DNA of 64,000 bases, from assembly GCF_021535135.1 (NCBI RefSeq), contig NZ_CP091036.1:1798001-1862000 (forward strand). The letters run 5' to 3'. Positions 1 through 8,175 of this stretch are shown piece after piece (position 1 is the first letter of the stretch; every line of letters begins with the position of its first letter). Both the position numbers and the translations under genes were made by a program. Under the pieces are notes generated by a model that worked only from the letters and a program-made list of their open reading frames with translations, made no database searches and was not told the origin of the DNA. Origin of the DNA: Antarcticibacterium sp. 1MA-6-2. Its GTDB lineage: Bacteria > Bacteroidota > Bacteroidia > Flavobacteriales > Flavobacteriaceae.

Positions 1-1418
1 CGGAATTCAAATTTATTTCCAGTAAAGGCAAAAGGAGATGTTCTGTTCCTATCGGTATTATCCAAAAGGATTTCAGGAATTTTCCCTACCACGTTCAATT
101 TTAGATCGGTTTTTTCCTGTGGAGATAATTTCCCATCTGTTACCTTCTCTAATTCATCAAGAACTTCAGTTAATTGACTTCCGATAAATGCAGATATAAT
201 TGCAGGTGGAGCTTCGTTAGCACCAAGACGGTGATCATTAGATGCACTCGCAATAGTCGCACGAAGTAATTCCTCATTTTCCTGAACTGCCTTTATAGTA
301 TTTATAAAGAAAGTCAGGAACTGCAAATTTTTCATTGGTGTGGAACCAGGACCCAAAAGGTTTACTCCCGTATCTGTAGCCAGTGACCAGTTGTTGTGCT
401 TTCCACTTCCGTTAATTCCGGAAAAAGGTTTTTCGTGAAAAAGAACTTTAAAATTGTGTCTTTCAGCCACCTTGTCCATTAGATCCATAATTAAAGAGTT
501 ATGATCTACTGCAAGGTTTGCTTCTTCAAATATAGGTGCAAGCTCAAATTGATTTGGAGCAACTTCATTATGCCGGGTCTTAACCGGAATTCCAAGTAAC
601 ATACATTCCTTTTCAAGATCCATCATATATGCCAGGACACGTGAAGGAATAGATCCAAAATAATGATCATCTAACTGTTGTCCTTTTGCAGGAGAATGTC
701 CAAGTAAGGTACGACCTGAAAGTTGTAAATCTGGCCTTGAAGCTGCAAGGGCAGAATCAATTAAAAAGTATTCCTGCTCCCATCCAAGGGTAGCAGTTAC
801 CTTGGTAACGTTTTTATCAAAATATTTTGCTACAGCAGTCGCAGCCTGGTCAACAGATTGTAATGCACGTAGTAGTGGGGTTTTATAATCCAGAGCCTCT
901 CCTGTGTAAGAAACAAAAACTGTAGGAATACAAAGAGTCGTTCCATATATAAAAGCAGGTGAAGTTGGATCCCATGCAGTATAACCTCTGGCTTCAAAGG
1001 TATTTCTTATACCACCATGTGGGAAACTTGAAGCATCAGGCTCCTGTTGAACCAATTGGTTACCGCCAAATTTTTCAATTGCCAGTCCATCCCCTATAGT
1101 TTCAAAAAAGGCATCATGCTTCTCGGCAGTAGAACCAGTTAATGGCTGAAACCAATGTGTATAATGAGTAACTCCTTTAGAAATGGCCCATTCTTTCATA
1201 CCTGTAGAGATGTGATCTGCAACCACACGACTAATTTTTAAGCCGGATTTATTTGCATCAATAACACTCTGGTAGGCCTCCTTGGTAAGGAATTGCCTCA
1301 TGACCGTTTCGTTGAACACATTTTTTCCAAAGAGGTCTGAACGACGTTCGTTCTCTTCGATCTTTACTAGTTTACGGTTTAAAGTTTCTTTTAAAGCCTG
1401 GAATCGCAATGTTGACAT
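1..1418 (-). CDS. glnN: Glutamine synthetase type III (GSIII), N-terminal 472 residues; cut by the window edge
   Basis: Makes glutamine from glutamate, ammonia and ATP in the cytoplasm. The frame is open from an ATG at 1416-1418 through to base 1 with no stop; GSIII proteins are about 700-730 residues, so roughly a third of the gene lies outside. Visible GSIII-type stretches include GYTAWDP near residue 145, SGKHNNWSL near residue 330 and the run around NEVAPNQFELAP near residue 285, which carry ATP/glutamate-site residues in this family. GSIII is typical of Bacteroidetes and cyanobacteria. The family call is firm from the sequence; a nitrogen-responsive role is inferred from the family. No frame break was seen in the visible part. 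Confidence 0.95.
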   Translation of the reverse strand, partial: MSTLRFQALKETLNRKLVKIEENERRSDLFGKNVFNETVMRQFLTKEAYQSVIDANKSGLKISRVVADHISTGMKEWAISKGVTHYTHWFQPLTGSTAEKHDAFFETIGDGLAIEKFGGNQLVQQEPDASSFPHGGIRNTFEARGYTAWDPTSPAFIYGTTLCIPTVFVSYTGEALDYKTPLLRALQSVDQAATAVAKYFDKNVTKVTATLGWEQEYFLIDSALAASRPDLQLSGRTLLGHSPAKGQQLDDHYFGSIPSRVLAYMMDLEKECMLLGIPVKTRHNEVAPNQFELAPIFEEANLAVDHNSLIMDLMDKVAERHNFKVLFHEKPFSGINGSGKHNNWSLATDTGVNLLGPGSTPMKNLQFLTFFINTIKAVQENEELLRATIASASNDHRLGANEAPPAIISAFIGSQLTEVLDELEKVTDGKLSPQEKTDLKLNVVGKIPEILLDNTDRNRTSPFAFTGNKFEF

Positions 1419-1449
1419 TTTGTGCTGTTTAATTTAAAATTACCAGGAA

Positions 1450-1491
1450 CAAAAATAAACTTTTTTCGCAAACACCCCCTAAGTTTTAGGG
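1450..1491 (-). promoter_or_regulatory. Putative glutamine synthetase promoter with a CCCTAA dyad
   Basis: Reading the minus strand, a TAnnTTTG-like -7 box (TATTTTTG) lies at 1457-1450, about 30 bases before the ATG. About 20 bases upstream is a perfect dyad, CCCTAA-N3-TTAGGG (1477-1491), placed where the -33 element would be. No clear TTG is present there. The position suggests an operator overlapping the promoter, but this is inference. Confidence 0.4.
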
Positions 1492-1532
1492 TAAAAATCC
1501 GAAAACGATATAAAATTTTTTGAAGCCCCTCC

Positions 1533-2477
1533 CTAATTTATAAAGGTTAAAGCTATATAAACGGCATATGCAGCAAAAAGCACTATTCCTTTGTACCTGC
1601 TCAAAATGAATTTTTCGGGAAGAAAGGCCAGGGGAATTAAGATAAATGCAAATCCCATCATCCAAAAGATGTCTATATTGAGAATAGCATCAGAAGCTAC
1701 AAAAATAGGTTGGATGATCGCCGTTATGCCAAGAACCGAAGCTATATTAAAAATATTGGATCCTATAAGGTTTCCCAGGGAGATAGCTTTTTCTTTGCGC
1801 AAAGCCGCAACTACCGAGGCTGCAAGTTCAGGAACACTGGTTCCTATTGCAATAACGGTAACAGATATCACTCTTTCACTCACCCCTAACATTCCTGCTA
1901 CGTCTACCGCTCCCGACACTAATAATTCTGATCCTCCCCATAAAGCAAGACCTCCTATAATTAACCAGGCACCGATTTTAAAATTAGTAGTAACGGCGAG
2001 GGATTCATCTACCTCCTCTACTTCAATTTGCACTCTTCTGGCTCGCCTTATAAGTAAAAAAAGGTAAAGCCCAAGAGCAACGAGAAGAATTACGCCTTCT
2101 ATTCTGGAAAGTTCATCCCCTGTAGATAGTAAGAAATAAAGTGCAATTGAAAATAGCATCATAACTGGCCAGTTAAACCTGTAGAAATCCCGATCTACCA
2201 TTAAAGGTGAAATAATAGCTGTAATTCCCAGCACCAGTCCAATATTGGCAATATTGGAACCTATTACATTCCCCAGGGAGATATCAGAAAATCCATTAAG
2301 AGCTGCCTGCAGGCTCACCAGTAACTCAGGCGCTGAAGTTGCAAAGGAAACAACAGTTAAACCTATTACCATTTTAGAAATTTCGAACTTAAAAGAAAGT
2401 GCTACAGATGCTCTTACCAAAAATTCACCACCCACCACAAGTAGAGCAAGCCCAATAAGGATAAACAAAATACTCAT
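1533..2477 (-). CDS. Calcium/sodium antiporter (CaCA/YrbG family)
   Basis: Integral membrane exchanger of 314 residues that is expected to move Ca2+ out in exchange for Na+. The two signature alpha repeats are visible as GNVIGSNIANI near residue 70 and GNLIGSNIFNI near residue 230, one in each half of about ten predicted membrane helices, with an acidic loop in the middle. Length is normal for the family. The gene stands alone, convergent on nothing, downstream of nothing obvious, and about 115 bases from the glutamine synthetase start on the same strand. Confidence 0.93.
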   Translation of the reverse strand: MSILFILIGLALLVVGGEFLVRASVALSFKFEISKMVIGLTVVSFATSAPELLVSLQAALNGFSDISLGNVIGSNIANIGLVLGITAIISPLMVDRDFYRFNWPVMMLFSIALYFLLSTGDELSRIEGVILLVALGLYLFLLIRRARRVQIEVEEVDESLAVTTNFKIGAWLIIGGLALWGGSELLVSGAVDVAGMLGVSERVISVTVIAIGTSVPELAASVVAALRKEKAISLGNLIGSNIFNIASVLGITAIIQPIFVASDAILNIDIFWMMGFAFILIPLAFLPEKFILSRYKGIVLFAAYAVYIALTFIN

Positions 2478-2534
2478 CTAAAAAAATTTTGAACGAAGAT
2501 AAAGAACAATGATAGTATGGGCAATCAAAATAAT

Positions 2535-2570
2535 AACTATAAAACAAGTTGTAAAACTACATAAATAGTT
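2535..2570 (+). promoter_or_regulatory. Two tandem BlaI-type operator dyads
   Basis: Two 16-base dyads start exactly 20 bases apart: AACTATAAAACAAGTT (2535-2550) and AACTACATAAATAGTT (2555-2570). Both fit AACTA-N6-(T/A)AGTT. The same double arrangement with the same 20-base step occurs before the BlaI-like gene (3610-3645). The second dyad ends at the first base of the -7 box, so bound repressor would block the promoter. Confidence 0.6.
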
Positions 2571-2577
2571 ATATTTG
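2549..2577 (+). promoter_or_regulatory. Bacteroidetes-type promoter for the 2592 gene
   Basis: TTG at 2549-2551 and TATATTTG at 2570-2577, separated by 18 bases, match the Bacteroidetes primary sigma consensus (TTG / TAnnTTTG) exactly. The box ends 14 bases before the ATG, implying a very short leader. Confidence 0.7.
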
Positions 2578-2591
2578 ATTAAATTTCCCGT

Positions 2592-3608
2592 ATGAAGATA
2601 AAATTTGCGCTCCCCATTTTACTATTTCTATTCATATATAATTCAACCGAAATAAATGCGCAGGGACTTCTACAGGGAACGGTCTACAGCGCGAAAGATT
2701 CAACTGCACTCTTTGGAGCATCCATATATTTCGATGGTACAAGTCTGGGAGTTTCCACTAACCAAAACGGCGAATTTAAACTCCCTCTAAAGAATACAAC
2801 CACCAGTCCTTTAGTAATAAGTTCCCTGGGATATGAAACTATTATTTTAAATAATTATAATGCTGAAGAGAACGTACTGCTTAAAATATATTTGGACGAA
2901 AGTACCGAATCCCTCCCGGAAGTAGTACTTGAACCCGACCCCTGGAGCAGGGAAAGAAAATTACGAATATTTAAAAGAGAGTTCCTGGGTTCATCAATGG
3001 CAGCCAGCAGATGCAGGATAACAAACCCTGAAGTAATTACTCTCACTTATATTCCTTCAAAGGAAGTTTTAGTTGCTGAGGCTAAGGAACCTCTTACTAT
3101 AATTAACCGCCATTTGGGATACGAGGTGACCTACAACTTAACAGACTTTAGAGTAGAATTCAGCACCGGATCTTCAGGGTTACATCTGGCAAAGATGGTA
3201 TATTTTGAAGGCCTTAGTTTTTTCAAAGAGCTTAAAAAATCACCTTCTAGAAAATTTCTGAAAAACAGGAAATCAGCCTACTCAGGTTCAGCATTACACT
3301 TTATGCGGTCCCTTGCTGCCAGGACTCTAACTGAAAACAATTTCAGGATCTTCAGAAAAAGTTTCGAAGTGGCACCCTACGAATATTTTCAGTTGAATAT
3401 GGAAAACGGACTAATAAAGGTTAAGGTGGTGGAAAGCCCTATTACCATCCTCTATCGTGAAGTTGAGCAGAGTGCTTTAAACGCGGAGGATATTTTTTTT
3501 ATTGACGCCCTGGGAAACCATACTCCCCCATATGGCCTAACAGTCTCGGGGCATATGGGTGGAAAGAGAGCAGCTGAAATGGTGCCACTGGACTACAATA
3601 TAAATTAA
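2592..3608 (+). CDS. Exported CarboxypepD_reg-like domain protein
   Basis: 338 residues. A signal peptide (about residues 1-23, ending near NAQ) is followed by a carboxypeptidase-regulatory-like beta-sandwich (about residues 25-110, with GTVYSAKD and ISSLGYET), the same domain that starts SusC-type receptors. The remaining 230 residues match no catalytic family I recognise. It is probably envelope-located. It is transcribed from its own promoter, overlapped by two dyads that are also found before the downstream BlaI-like regulator, so it is likely part of that regulon. Function unknown. Confidence 0.8.
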   Translation: MKIKFALPILLFLFIYNSTEINAQGLLQGTVYSAKDSTALFGASIYFDGTSLGVSTNQNGEFKLPLKNTTTSPLVISSLGYETIILNNYNAEENVLLKIYLDESTESLPEVVLEPDPWSRERKLRIFKREFLGSSMAASRCRITNPEVITLTYIPSKEVLVAEAKEPLTIINRHLGYEVTYNLTDFRVEFSTGSSGLHLAKMVYFEGLSFFKELKKSPSRKFLKNRKSAYSGSALHFMRSLAARTLTENNFRIFRKSFEVAPYEYFQLNMENGLIKVKVVESPITILYREVEQSALNAEDIFFIDALGNHTPPYGLTVSGHMGGKRAAEMVPLDYNIN

Positions 3609-3609
3609 T

Positions 3610-3645
3610 AACTATTTTTATAGGTTTATAACTATATTTATCGTT
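3610..3645 (+). promoter_or_regulatory. Two tandem BlaI-type operator dyads before the blaI-like gene
   Basis: AACTATTTTTATAGGT (3610-3625) and AACTATATTTATCGTT (3630-3645) start 20 bases apart, matching the pair before the 2592 gene. A further small palindrome, TTTGTACAAA (3681-3690), overlaps the start codon. Placement right before a BlaI/MecI-type repressor suggests autoregulation, as is known for BlaI/MecI. Confidence 0.6.
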
Positions 3646-3689
3646 AATTTGAAATAATCATAGGTTTATTAAAAACGTTTTTTGTACAA

Positions 3690-4055
3690 ATGGAAAAATT
3701 AACTAATAAAGAAGAAGAGATCCTACATATTTTGTGGCAATTAAAAAAGGCCTTTGTAAAAGAAGTGCTGGCAGAAATTCCTGAGGAAAATTTACATTAT
3801 AATACCGTTTCCACAATTATTAGAAACCTGGAGGATAAAGGCTACGTCTCTCATAAGGCTTATGGCAAAACCCATCAATATTTCCCCGTGGTTTCAAAAG
3901 AAGAATACAGGAAACAATTTATGAGTACAGCCACCAAAAAATTTTTTGATAATTCCTATAAGAGTATGGTATCCTTCTTTGCAAAAGAAGAGAAGATTAG
4001 TGCTAAAGAGCTAAGGGAAATTCTCGAGATCATCGAGAAAAAAGATGAGAACTAA
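3690..4055 (+). CDS. BlaI/MecI/CopY-family transcriptional repressor
   Basis: 121 residues with an N-terminal winged helix (about residues 1-75; EEEILHILW, YNTVSTIIRNLEDKGYV) and a C-terminal dimerisation helix region. Proteins of this family bind tandem dyads as dimers and are inactivated by proteolysis signalled by a membrane M56 protease. The stop codon overlaps the ATG of the M56 gene by one base (TAATG at 4053-4057), so the two are co-translated. The presumed operators lie just upstream. In Bacteroidetes such pairs are usually not linked to beta-lactamase; none is present here. Confidence 0.92.
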   Translation: MEKLTNKEEEILHILWQLKKAFVKEVLAEIPEENLHYNTVSTIIRNLEDKGYVSHKAYGKTHQYFPVVSKEEYRKQFMSTATKKFFDNSYKSMVSFFAKEEKISAKELREILEIIEKKDEN

Positions 4056-6538
4056 TGGAAAGTTTTTTAATATATCTTCTTAAAAGTGTTGGCTTGTTGA
4101 GCGTGTTCTTCCTTTTTTATATCACAATGCTTAGAAAAGACACTTCCTTTAAAACAAACAGGAAATTTCTCGTTGGTGGGCTATTAGCTTCAGCAGTTTT
4201 GCCTGCAATTTATTTTACGCGAACAGTTCTAATAGAAGCTCCAAAAACTCAATATTTTTTTTCTGAAGGTAATTTTCCGGTTACAGAAGTAATTCCGGAA
4301 GAACCAGCTGTTTCACCTCTTCAAATTCTATTTTTAGTATACCTACTGGGTAGTATATTTATGGCTGTACGGCTCTTACTTCAGCTTATTTCCTTAAGAA
4401 AATTCTTTGTTTCTGGTAAAAAATCACAGTTTGACAACTCAATAGTAATTGAATCAAATCAAAAAATCGCCCCCTTTTCCTTTCTCAATTACATTGTTTA
4501 TAATCCCAGTTTACATTCGCCTAATGAACTAAGGCATATTTTAAAACACGAAAAAATTCACGTTGTACAGCTTCATACTTTTGATGTGATGCTGGCAAAT
4601 TTTAATCTGGTTTATCAATGGTTCAATCCATTTGCGTGGCTTTATCTAAAAAACCTTCAGCAAAATCTTGAATACATTGCAGACGATGAGGCCGTCAAAG
4701 AAGTATCCTGTAAAAAAGAATATCAAAAAGCTCTCGTCAAAATTTCACTTAAAAATCCAAACCTGGCGCTGACTAATAATTTTTATCAGTCTCTAATTAA
4801 AAAAAGAATAGTGATGCTAAATAAATCAAAATCTTCAAATAGAGCTTCCTGGAAAACTGTTCTTATCCTGCTTGTATTAGTTGCCTTTCTTGTTCTTTTT
4901 AATATCAAAACCGTTGCACAGGTCATTGAGAAAAACGACAGTACTTCCCAACCTGCATCGAATCTAAAGGTATCCGTCAACATCAACGAATCGACTACAC
5001 AAGAACAGCTTAACAGCTATACCAGCCTATTTGATAAATATGATGTGCAGTTGAACTTTAAGGAAGTGCAATATAACGACGCCGGATTACTAACCTCAAT
5101 AACTGCTGAATTTCTTGACCGTAGTACTAATAAGTCCGGAAGCCTGAAACGCAATAACTCTAACGGAATAAAGAGTTTTACTCTCTATTATAAGAAAGAT
5201 GGGGGAATAGGATTTGGAAGTGGAAAATCTTCAGACCCTTCTGATCATCAATCCTTATTATCTCAACTGGGAAAGGATCCATTAATTGTTTTAGAAGGAA
5301 AGACCTACACTACCACCAAACTCGCTGAGAAGACCATTAAAGTTCTTGGAAAAATAAGCAGCCTTACTCCTTCTGAAGCTGAAAAGATCTATGGAAACAC
5401 AGCAAAGGACGGAGCTTTGATAATAAATAAGGGAAAAATTTTAGATGATTTTGAAGCCGAATTAAATAAAATTGATAAAGACAATGCTACTTTGAGAAAT
5501 GATTATATTCAAATTAGCAAAGGAACAAGACCCAGCTTTATAAGCCTGAACAATAATCCTGAAGCCAATACTTTTAGTACGCATGCGGGAGTTAATAAAG
5601 GTAACGGAAACGTATTTATTGATAAGGATACGACACGAACCAGCAATCCTGTTTACATAGTTAACGGTAAAATTGTAAATGCCACTACATTAGACACAAT
5701 AAACCCATCTTTTATTGACAGTATCCAGGTTTTTAAAGGAGCTAATGCCACCAGCCTTTACGGCCGTTCGGGAAAAAACGGATTAGTTGCAATACATACC
5801 AGGAATGATACGGTAAAATCAAAACACTTTAAGAAGCAGGTGGTTTTTAGCACCAGTCCAACTGTTGTTAAAAACCAAAGTATTTCTATAACGTCATCCA
5901 GAGGAGCTGATGGGGATTCTACCCACTTTAATAGAACTACCTCCTACGTCCGGTATGAATCTGATGCACCTTTTGTTATCTCAGCTGATAGTGTAGATGT
6001 AAATGCTTACCAGTACACCACAAGATCATCTCCTGGTAACACTTTCCATTTAAACAATTCTGAAAAGGAACCTCTCTACGTAATTAACGAAAGAATAATG
6101 GGTAAGGATTACGATATGAATTCTCTGGACCCTCAAAATATTGCTTCCATAAATGTTTTACAAGGTAAAAATGCCACAGATAAATATGGTGAAAAGGCAA
6201 GGGATGGGGTACTTGAAATAACAACAAAAGAATTAGAAAAACTACGGGAAGGAACAAAACCTATTTTTACTAAAGTGAGTGCTTCTACTACCAAAGAAGG
6301 TTTAAAAATAACCCAAAAACAGTTGAAAGAGCAGGCAAATCTCGACGTCACTTTTGATGATGTAAAAAGAAATAATAATGGCCTTATAACTCATATCACA
6401 ATTAGTGCAAAAAGGAATGGCAGCAGTGCATCTGCAACTTACGAAGTTGAAAAAGGTATTCCAGATGTTTTTGTTGGGGTAAGAAACAATTCTGTAATTG
6501 TTACCTCCAATCCACCTGGAATTAGAAAAAATAAATAA
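4055..6538 (+). CDS. M56 (BlaR1-type) membrane metalloprotease/sensor with TonB-plug-like repeats
   Basis: 827 residues. The N-terminal third holds membrane helices (around residues 5-20, 35-55, 95-115) and the M56 zinc site HEKIH near residue 168, with the downstream acidic stretch YIADDEAVKE. A further helix lies near residue 275 (LILLVLVAFLVLF). The long C-terminal half is periplasmic in prediction and carries three segments resembling the plug domain of TonB receptors: EKIYGNTAKDGALII, a block ending SLYGRSGKNGLVAIH, and a block ending KYGEKARDGVLEITT. By family analogy it cleaves or triggers loss of the BlaI-like repressor when an envelope signal is sensed. The plug-like repeats are common to Bacteroidetes M56 proteins but their ligand is unknown. 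Confidence 0.9.
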   Translation: MESFLIYLLKSVGLLSVFFLFYITMLRKDTSFKTNRKFLVGGLLASAVLPAIYFTRTVLIEAPKTQYFFSEGNFPVTEVIPEEPAVSPLQILFLVYLLGSIFMAVRLLLQLISLRKFFVSGKKSQFDNSIVIESNQKIAPFSFLNYIVYNPSLHSPNELRHILKHEKIHVVQLHTFDVMLANFNLVYQWFNPFAWLYLKNLQQNLEYIADDEAVKEVSCKKEYQKALVKISLKNPNLALTNNFYQSLIKKRIVMLNKSKSSNRASWKTVLILLVLVAFLVLFNIKTVAQVIEKNDSTSQPASNLKVSVNINESTTQEQLNSYTSLFDKYDVQLNFKEVQYNDAGLLTSITAEFLDRSTNKSGSLKRNNSNGIKSFTLYYKKDGGIGFGSGKSSDPSDHQSLLSQLGKDPLIVLEGKTYTTTKLAEKTIKVLGKISSLTPSEAEKIYGNTAKDGALIINKGKILDDFEAELNKIDKDNATLRNDYIQISKGTRPSFISLNNNPEANTFSTHAGVNKGNGNVFIDKDTTRTSNPVYIVNGKIVNATTLDTINPSFIDSIQVFKGANATSLYGRSGKNGLVAIHTRNDTVKSKHFKKQVVFSTSPTVVKNQSISITSSRGADGDSTHFNRTTSYVRYESDAPFVISADSVDVNAYQYTTRSSPGNTFHLNNSEKEPLYVINERIMGKDYDMNSLDPQNIASINVLQGKNATDKYGEKARDGVLEITTKELEKLREGTKPIFTKVSASTTKEGLKITQKQLKEQANLDVTFDDVKRNNNGLITHITISAKRNGSSASATYEVEKGIPDVFVGVRNNSVIVTSNPPGIRKNK

Positions 6539-6562
6539 TATTTATTTGTTTGATTTGAAGGA

Positions 6563-6589
6563 GAGCAAAAAAATTTTGCTCTTTTTTTT
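6563..6589 (+). terminator. Rho-independent terminator after the M56 gene
   Basis: GAGCAAAA / TTTTGCTC form a stem of 8 pairs (6563-6570 with 6574-6581), followed by eight T residues. Confidence 0.85.
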
Positions 6590-6684
6590 ATACCTAAAAC
6601 GAGGTATTACCGGGACCAAAAACTCTAATGCAGTTTATACCATGGTTTTTGATATCTTTATGCTAACCAACCACTTTGCAAATA

Positions 6685-6837
6685 ATGAAAAAGAAGTTTT
6701 TTAGGCTATTGTCGAGATTCAATAAAAAATTTCTTCCCAGCTATTCGAAGCAGCGATTGGATCTTCAAAAAGCTACTAAAAAACAAAAAGCAATAATTGG
6801 ATGGAAACTATGGGTTACAAAAAATTCCCTCGAATAA
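6685..6837 (+). CDS. Conserved basic small protein (50 aa)
   Basis: An ATG at 6685 opens a 50-codon frame ending at TAA 6835-6837. The product begins MKKKFFRLLSRFNK and ends KAIIGWKLWVTKNSLE, with many Lys/Arg and few acidic residues. I recognise this as a small protein seen in many Flavobacteriaceae, sometimes mis-labelled SsrA-binding protein; its function is unknown. It ends one base before the stop of the convergent apt gene (6839). The tight fit between terminator and apt, and the recognisable sequence, support a real gene. Confidence 0.7.
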   Translation: MKKKFFRLLSRFNKKFLPSYSKQRLDLQKATKKQKAIIGWKLWVTKNSLE

Positions 6838-6838
6838 C

Positions 6839-7352
6839 TTAATATTTCAGCAAAGAATCTACAGGATGCGCCGTTAATTTGTCGCGCCCGCTCAGGAAAG
6901 ATATTTCTACAAGAAAGTTACAGTGAGCAACTTTTCCTCCCAGTTTCTCAATTAAATTACAGGCAGCAAAAGCAGTTCCGCCAGTGGCCAGGACATCATC
7001 GTGTAAAAGAACATTTTCTCCAGGTTTTATAGCGTCTTCGTGTATTTCCAAAATTCCTGTTCCATATTCCAGGGCATAAGCTTCTTTTACAGTTTTATAT
7101 GGCAGCTTTCCCTGTTTTCTCACCAAGTACAAAGCCAGCGTTTAATTTCTCAGCTAAAAGAGTAGCAAAGAAAAATCCCCGTGACTCAATTCCCACCACC
7201 TTATCTATTTTTATGTCGCCCAAATTCTTAAGAAACAAATTGACGGCAGTTCGCATTGCCTCCGGCTCTTGCAGCAAAGGACTAATATCTTTATATACAA
7301 CTCCTTTTTGGGGGAAATCCTGAATATTCCGGATGTAATTTTCTAAATTCAT
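6839..7352 (-). CDS. apt: Adenine phosphoribosyltransferase, frame broken once (probable sequence error)
   Basis: Converts adenine and PRPP to AMP (purine salvage, cytoplasm). Residues 1-80 (MNLENYIRNIQDFPQ...) and the rest (ending HPVDSLLKY) are in different frames. The PRPP loop is clear in VLLHDDVLATGGTA. The break is at 7122-7129, where the minus strand reads GTACTTGGTG; replacing it by GTACCGGTG gives the family-conserved FVPVRK and a 170-residue protein, the usual length. The 514-base span is one base over a multiple of three, as this predicts. Likely intact in the organism. Confidence 0.9.
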
Positions 7353-7387
7353 AGGTGCAATATACTCAAGCCCGGGATCTCCTCAAA

Positions 7388-8038
7388 CTATTCGCTCATT
7401 TTCTCTGCCCGTTCTTTCAGCTTCTTTACTGGCGTAGGATAAGGATTCATTTTTAACGTTTTTGCCATATGCACCATATTATGGACCATTAGCAGGATCA
7501 TATTATTTGTAAATTCATGTTTATTTCCTTCAGCTTCAATGTAACTTGGTCCTGGTCCTGCCTTTCCTACGTAGTAAGTGAAGCCGTTGACGGGAATTGT
7601 GAAACCCTGTTCACTAAGATCGAAAACAATGCTGGAAATCGCTTTTTTCGCACCGTCTTCATTACCATCTACCATTACACCTCCTACTTTGTTATAACTT
7701 AGATATTGTCCATTTTCAGCAGTATCCTCACTCATTACTCCATCGAATCTCTCATTAACGACTTTAGCGACAGAGCCCCTGTCTCCTCTCCAAATAGGAG
7801 TAGCAATAATTACCATGTCTGCAGCTTTTACTTTTTCCAGGATCATGGGCCAGTCATCTCCTTCTCCTTCATCGGAGGTGTTTCCAAATTTCACATTATG
7901 ATCTACTACTCTCACCGATTCGGTTTTTACTCCTAATTCATTGAAGATTTTTTCCGCTTCGTGTATAAAAGCTTCGGTATTTGAAGTTTCAGGTGATTTC
8001 TTTAGAGTACAGTTTAAGAAAAGTGTTTTCAGTTCCAT
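7388..8038 (-). CDS. Flavodoxin-fold NAD(P)H-dependent oxidoreductase
   Basis: 216 residues with the flavodoxin/FMN-reductase fold: N-terminal strand and FMN phosphate loop (LNCTLKKSPETSN), central strand ADMVIIATPIWRGDRG near residue 75 and a later GGVMVDGNEDGA strand. Such proteins bind FMN and reduce quinones, nitro- or azo-compounds with NAD(P)H; the exact substrate cannot be told. It lies 35 bases upstream of apt on the same strand and may share its transcript. Confidence 0.85.
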   Translation of the reverse strand: MELKTLFLNCTLKKSPETSNTEAFIHEAEKIFNELGVKTESVRVVDHNVKFGNTSDEGEGDDWPMILEKVKAADMVIIATPIWRGDRGSVAKVVNERFDGVMSEDTAENGQYLSYNKVGGVMVDGNEDGAKKAISSIVFDLSEQGFTIPVNGFTYYVGKAGPGPSYIEAEGNKHEFTNNMILLMVHNMVHMAKTLKMNPYPTPVKKLKERAEKMSE

Positions 8039-8175
8039 TTTTCAGCTATTTAAAATTATTTGATAATCAACTTAATGAAATATTTAATGATTTCCGGTTA
8101 AGACGAGGTTAAAACATACCTCCTGTTTTTAGAGCGGAATTGTATATCTTTAGATTTCATTTAATAATGTTTATT

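Noticed and set aside
6498..6704. 68-codon frame overlapping the end of the M56 gene
   Set aside because: It runs through the terminator hairpin at 6563-6589 and overlaps the better-supported 50-residue gene.
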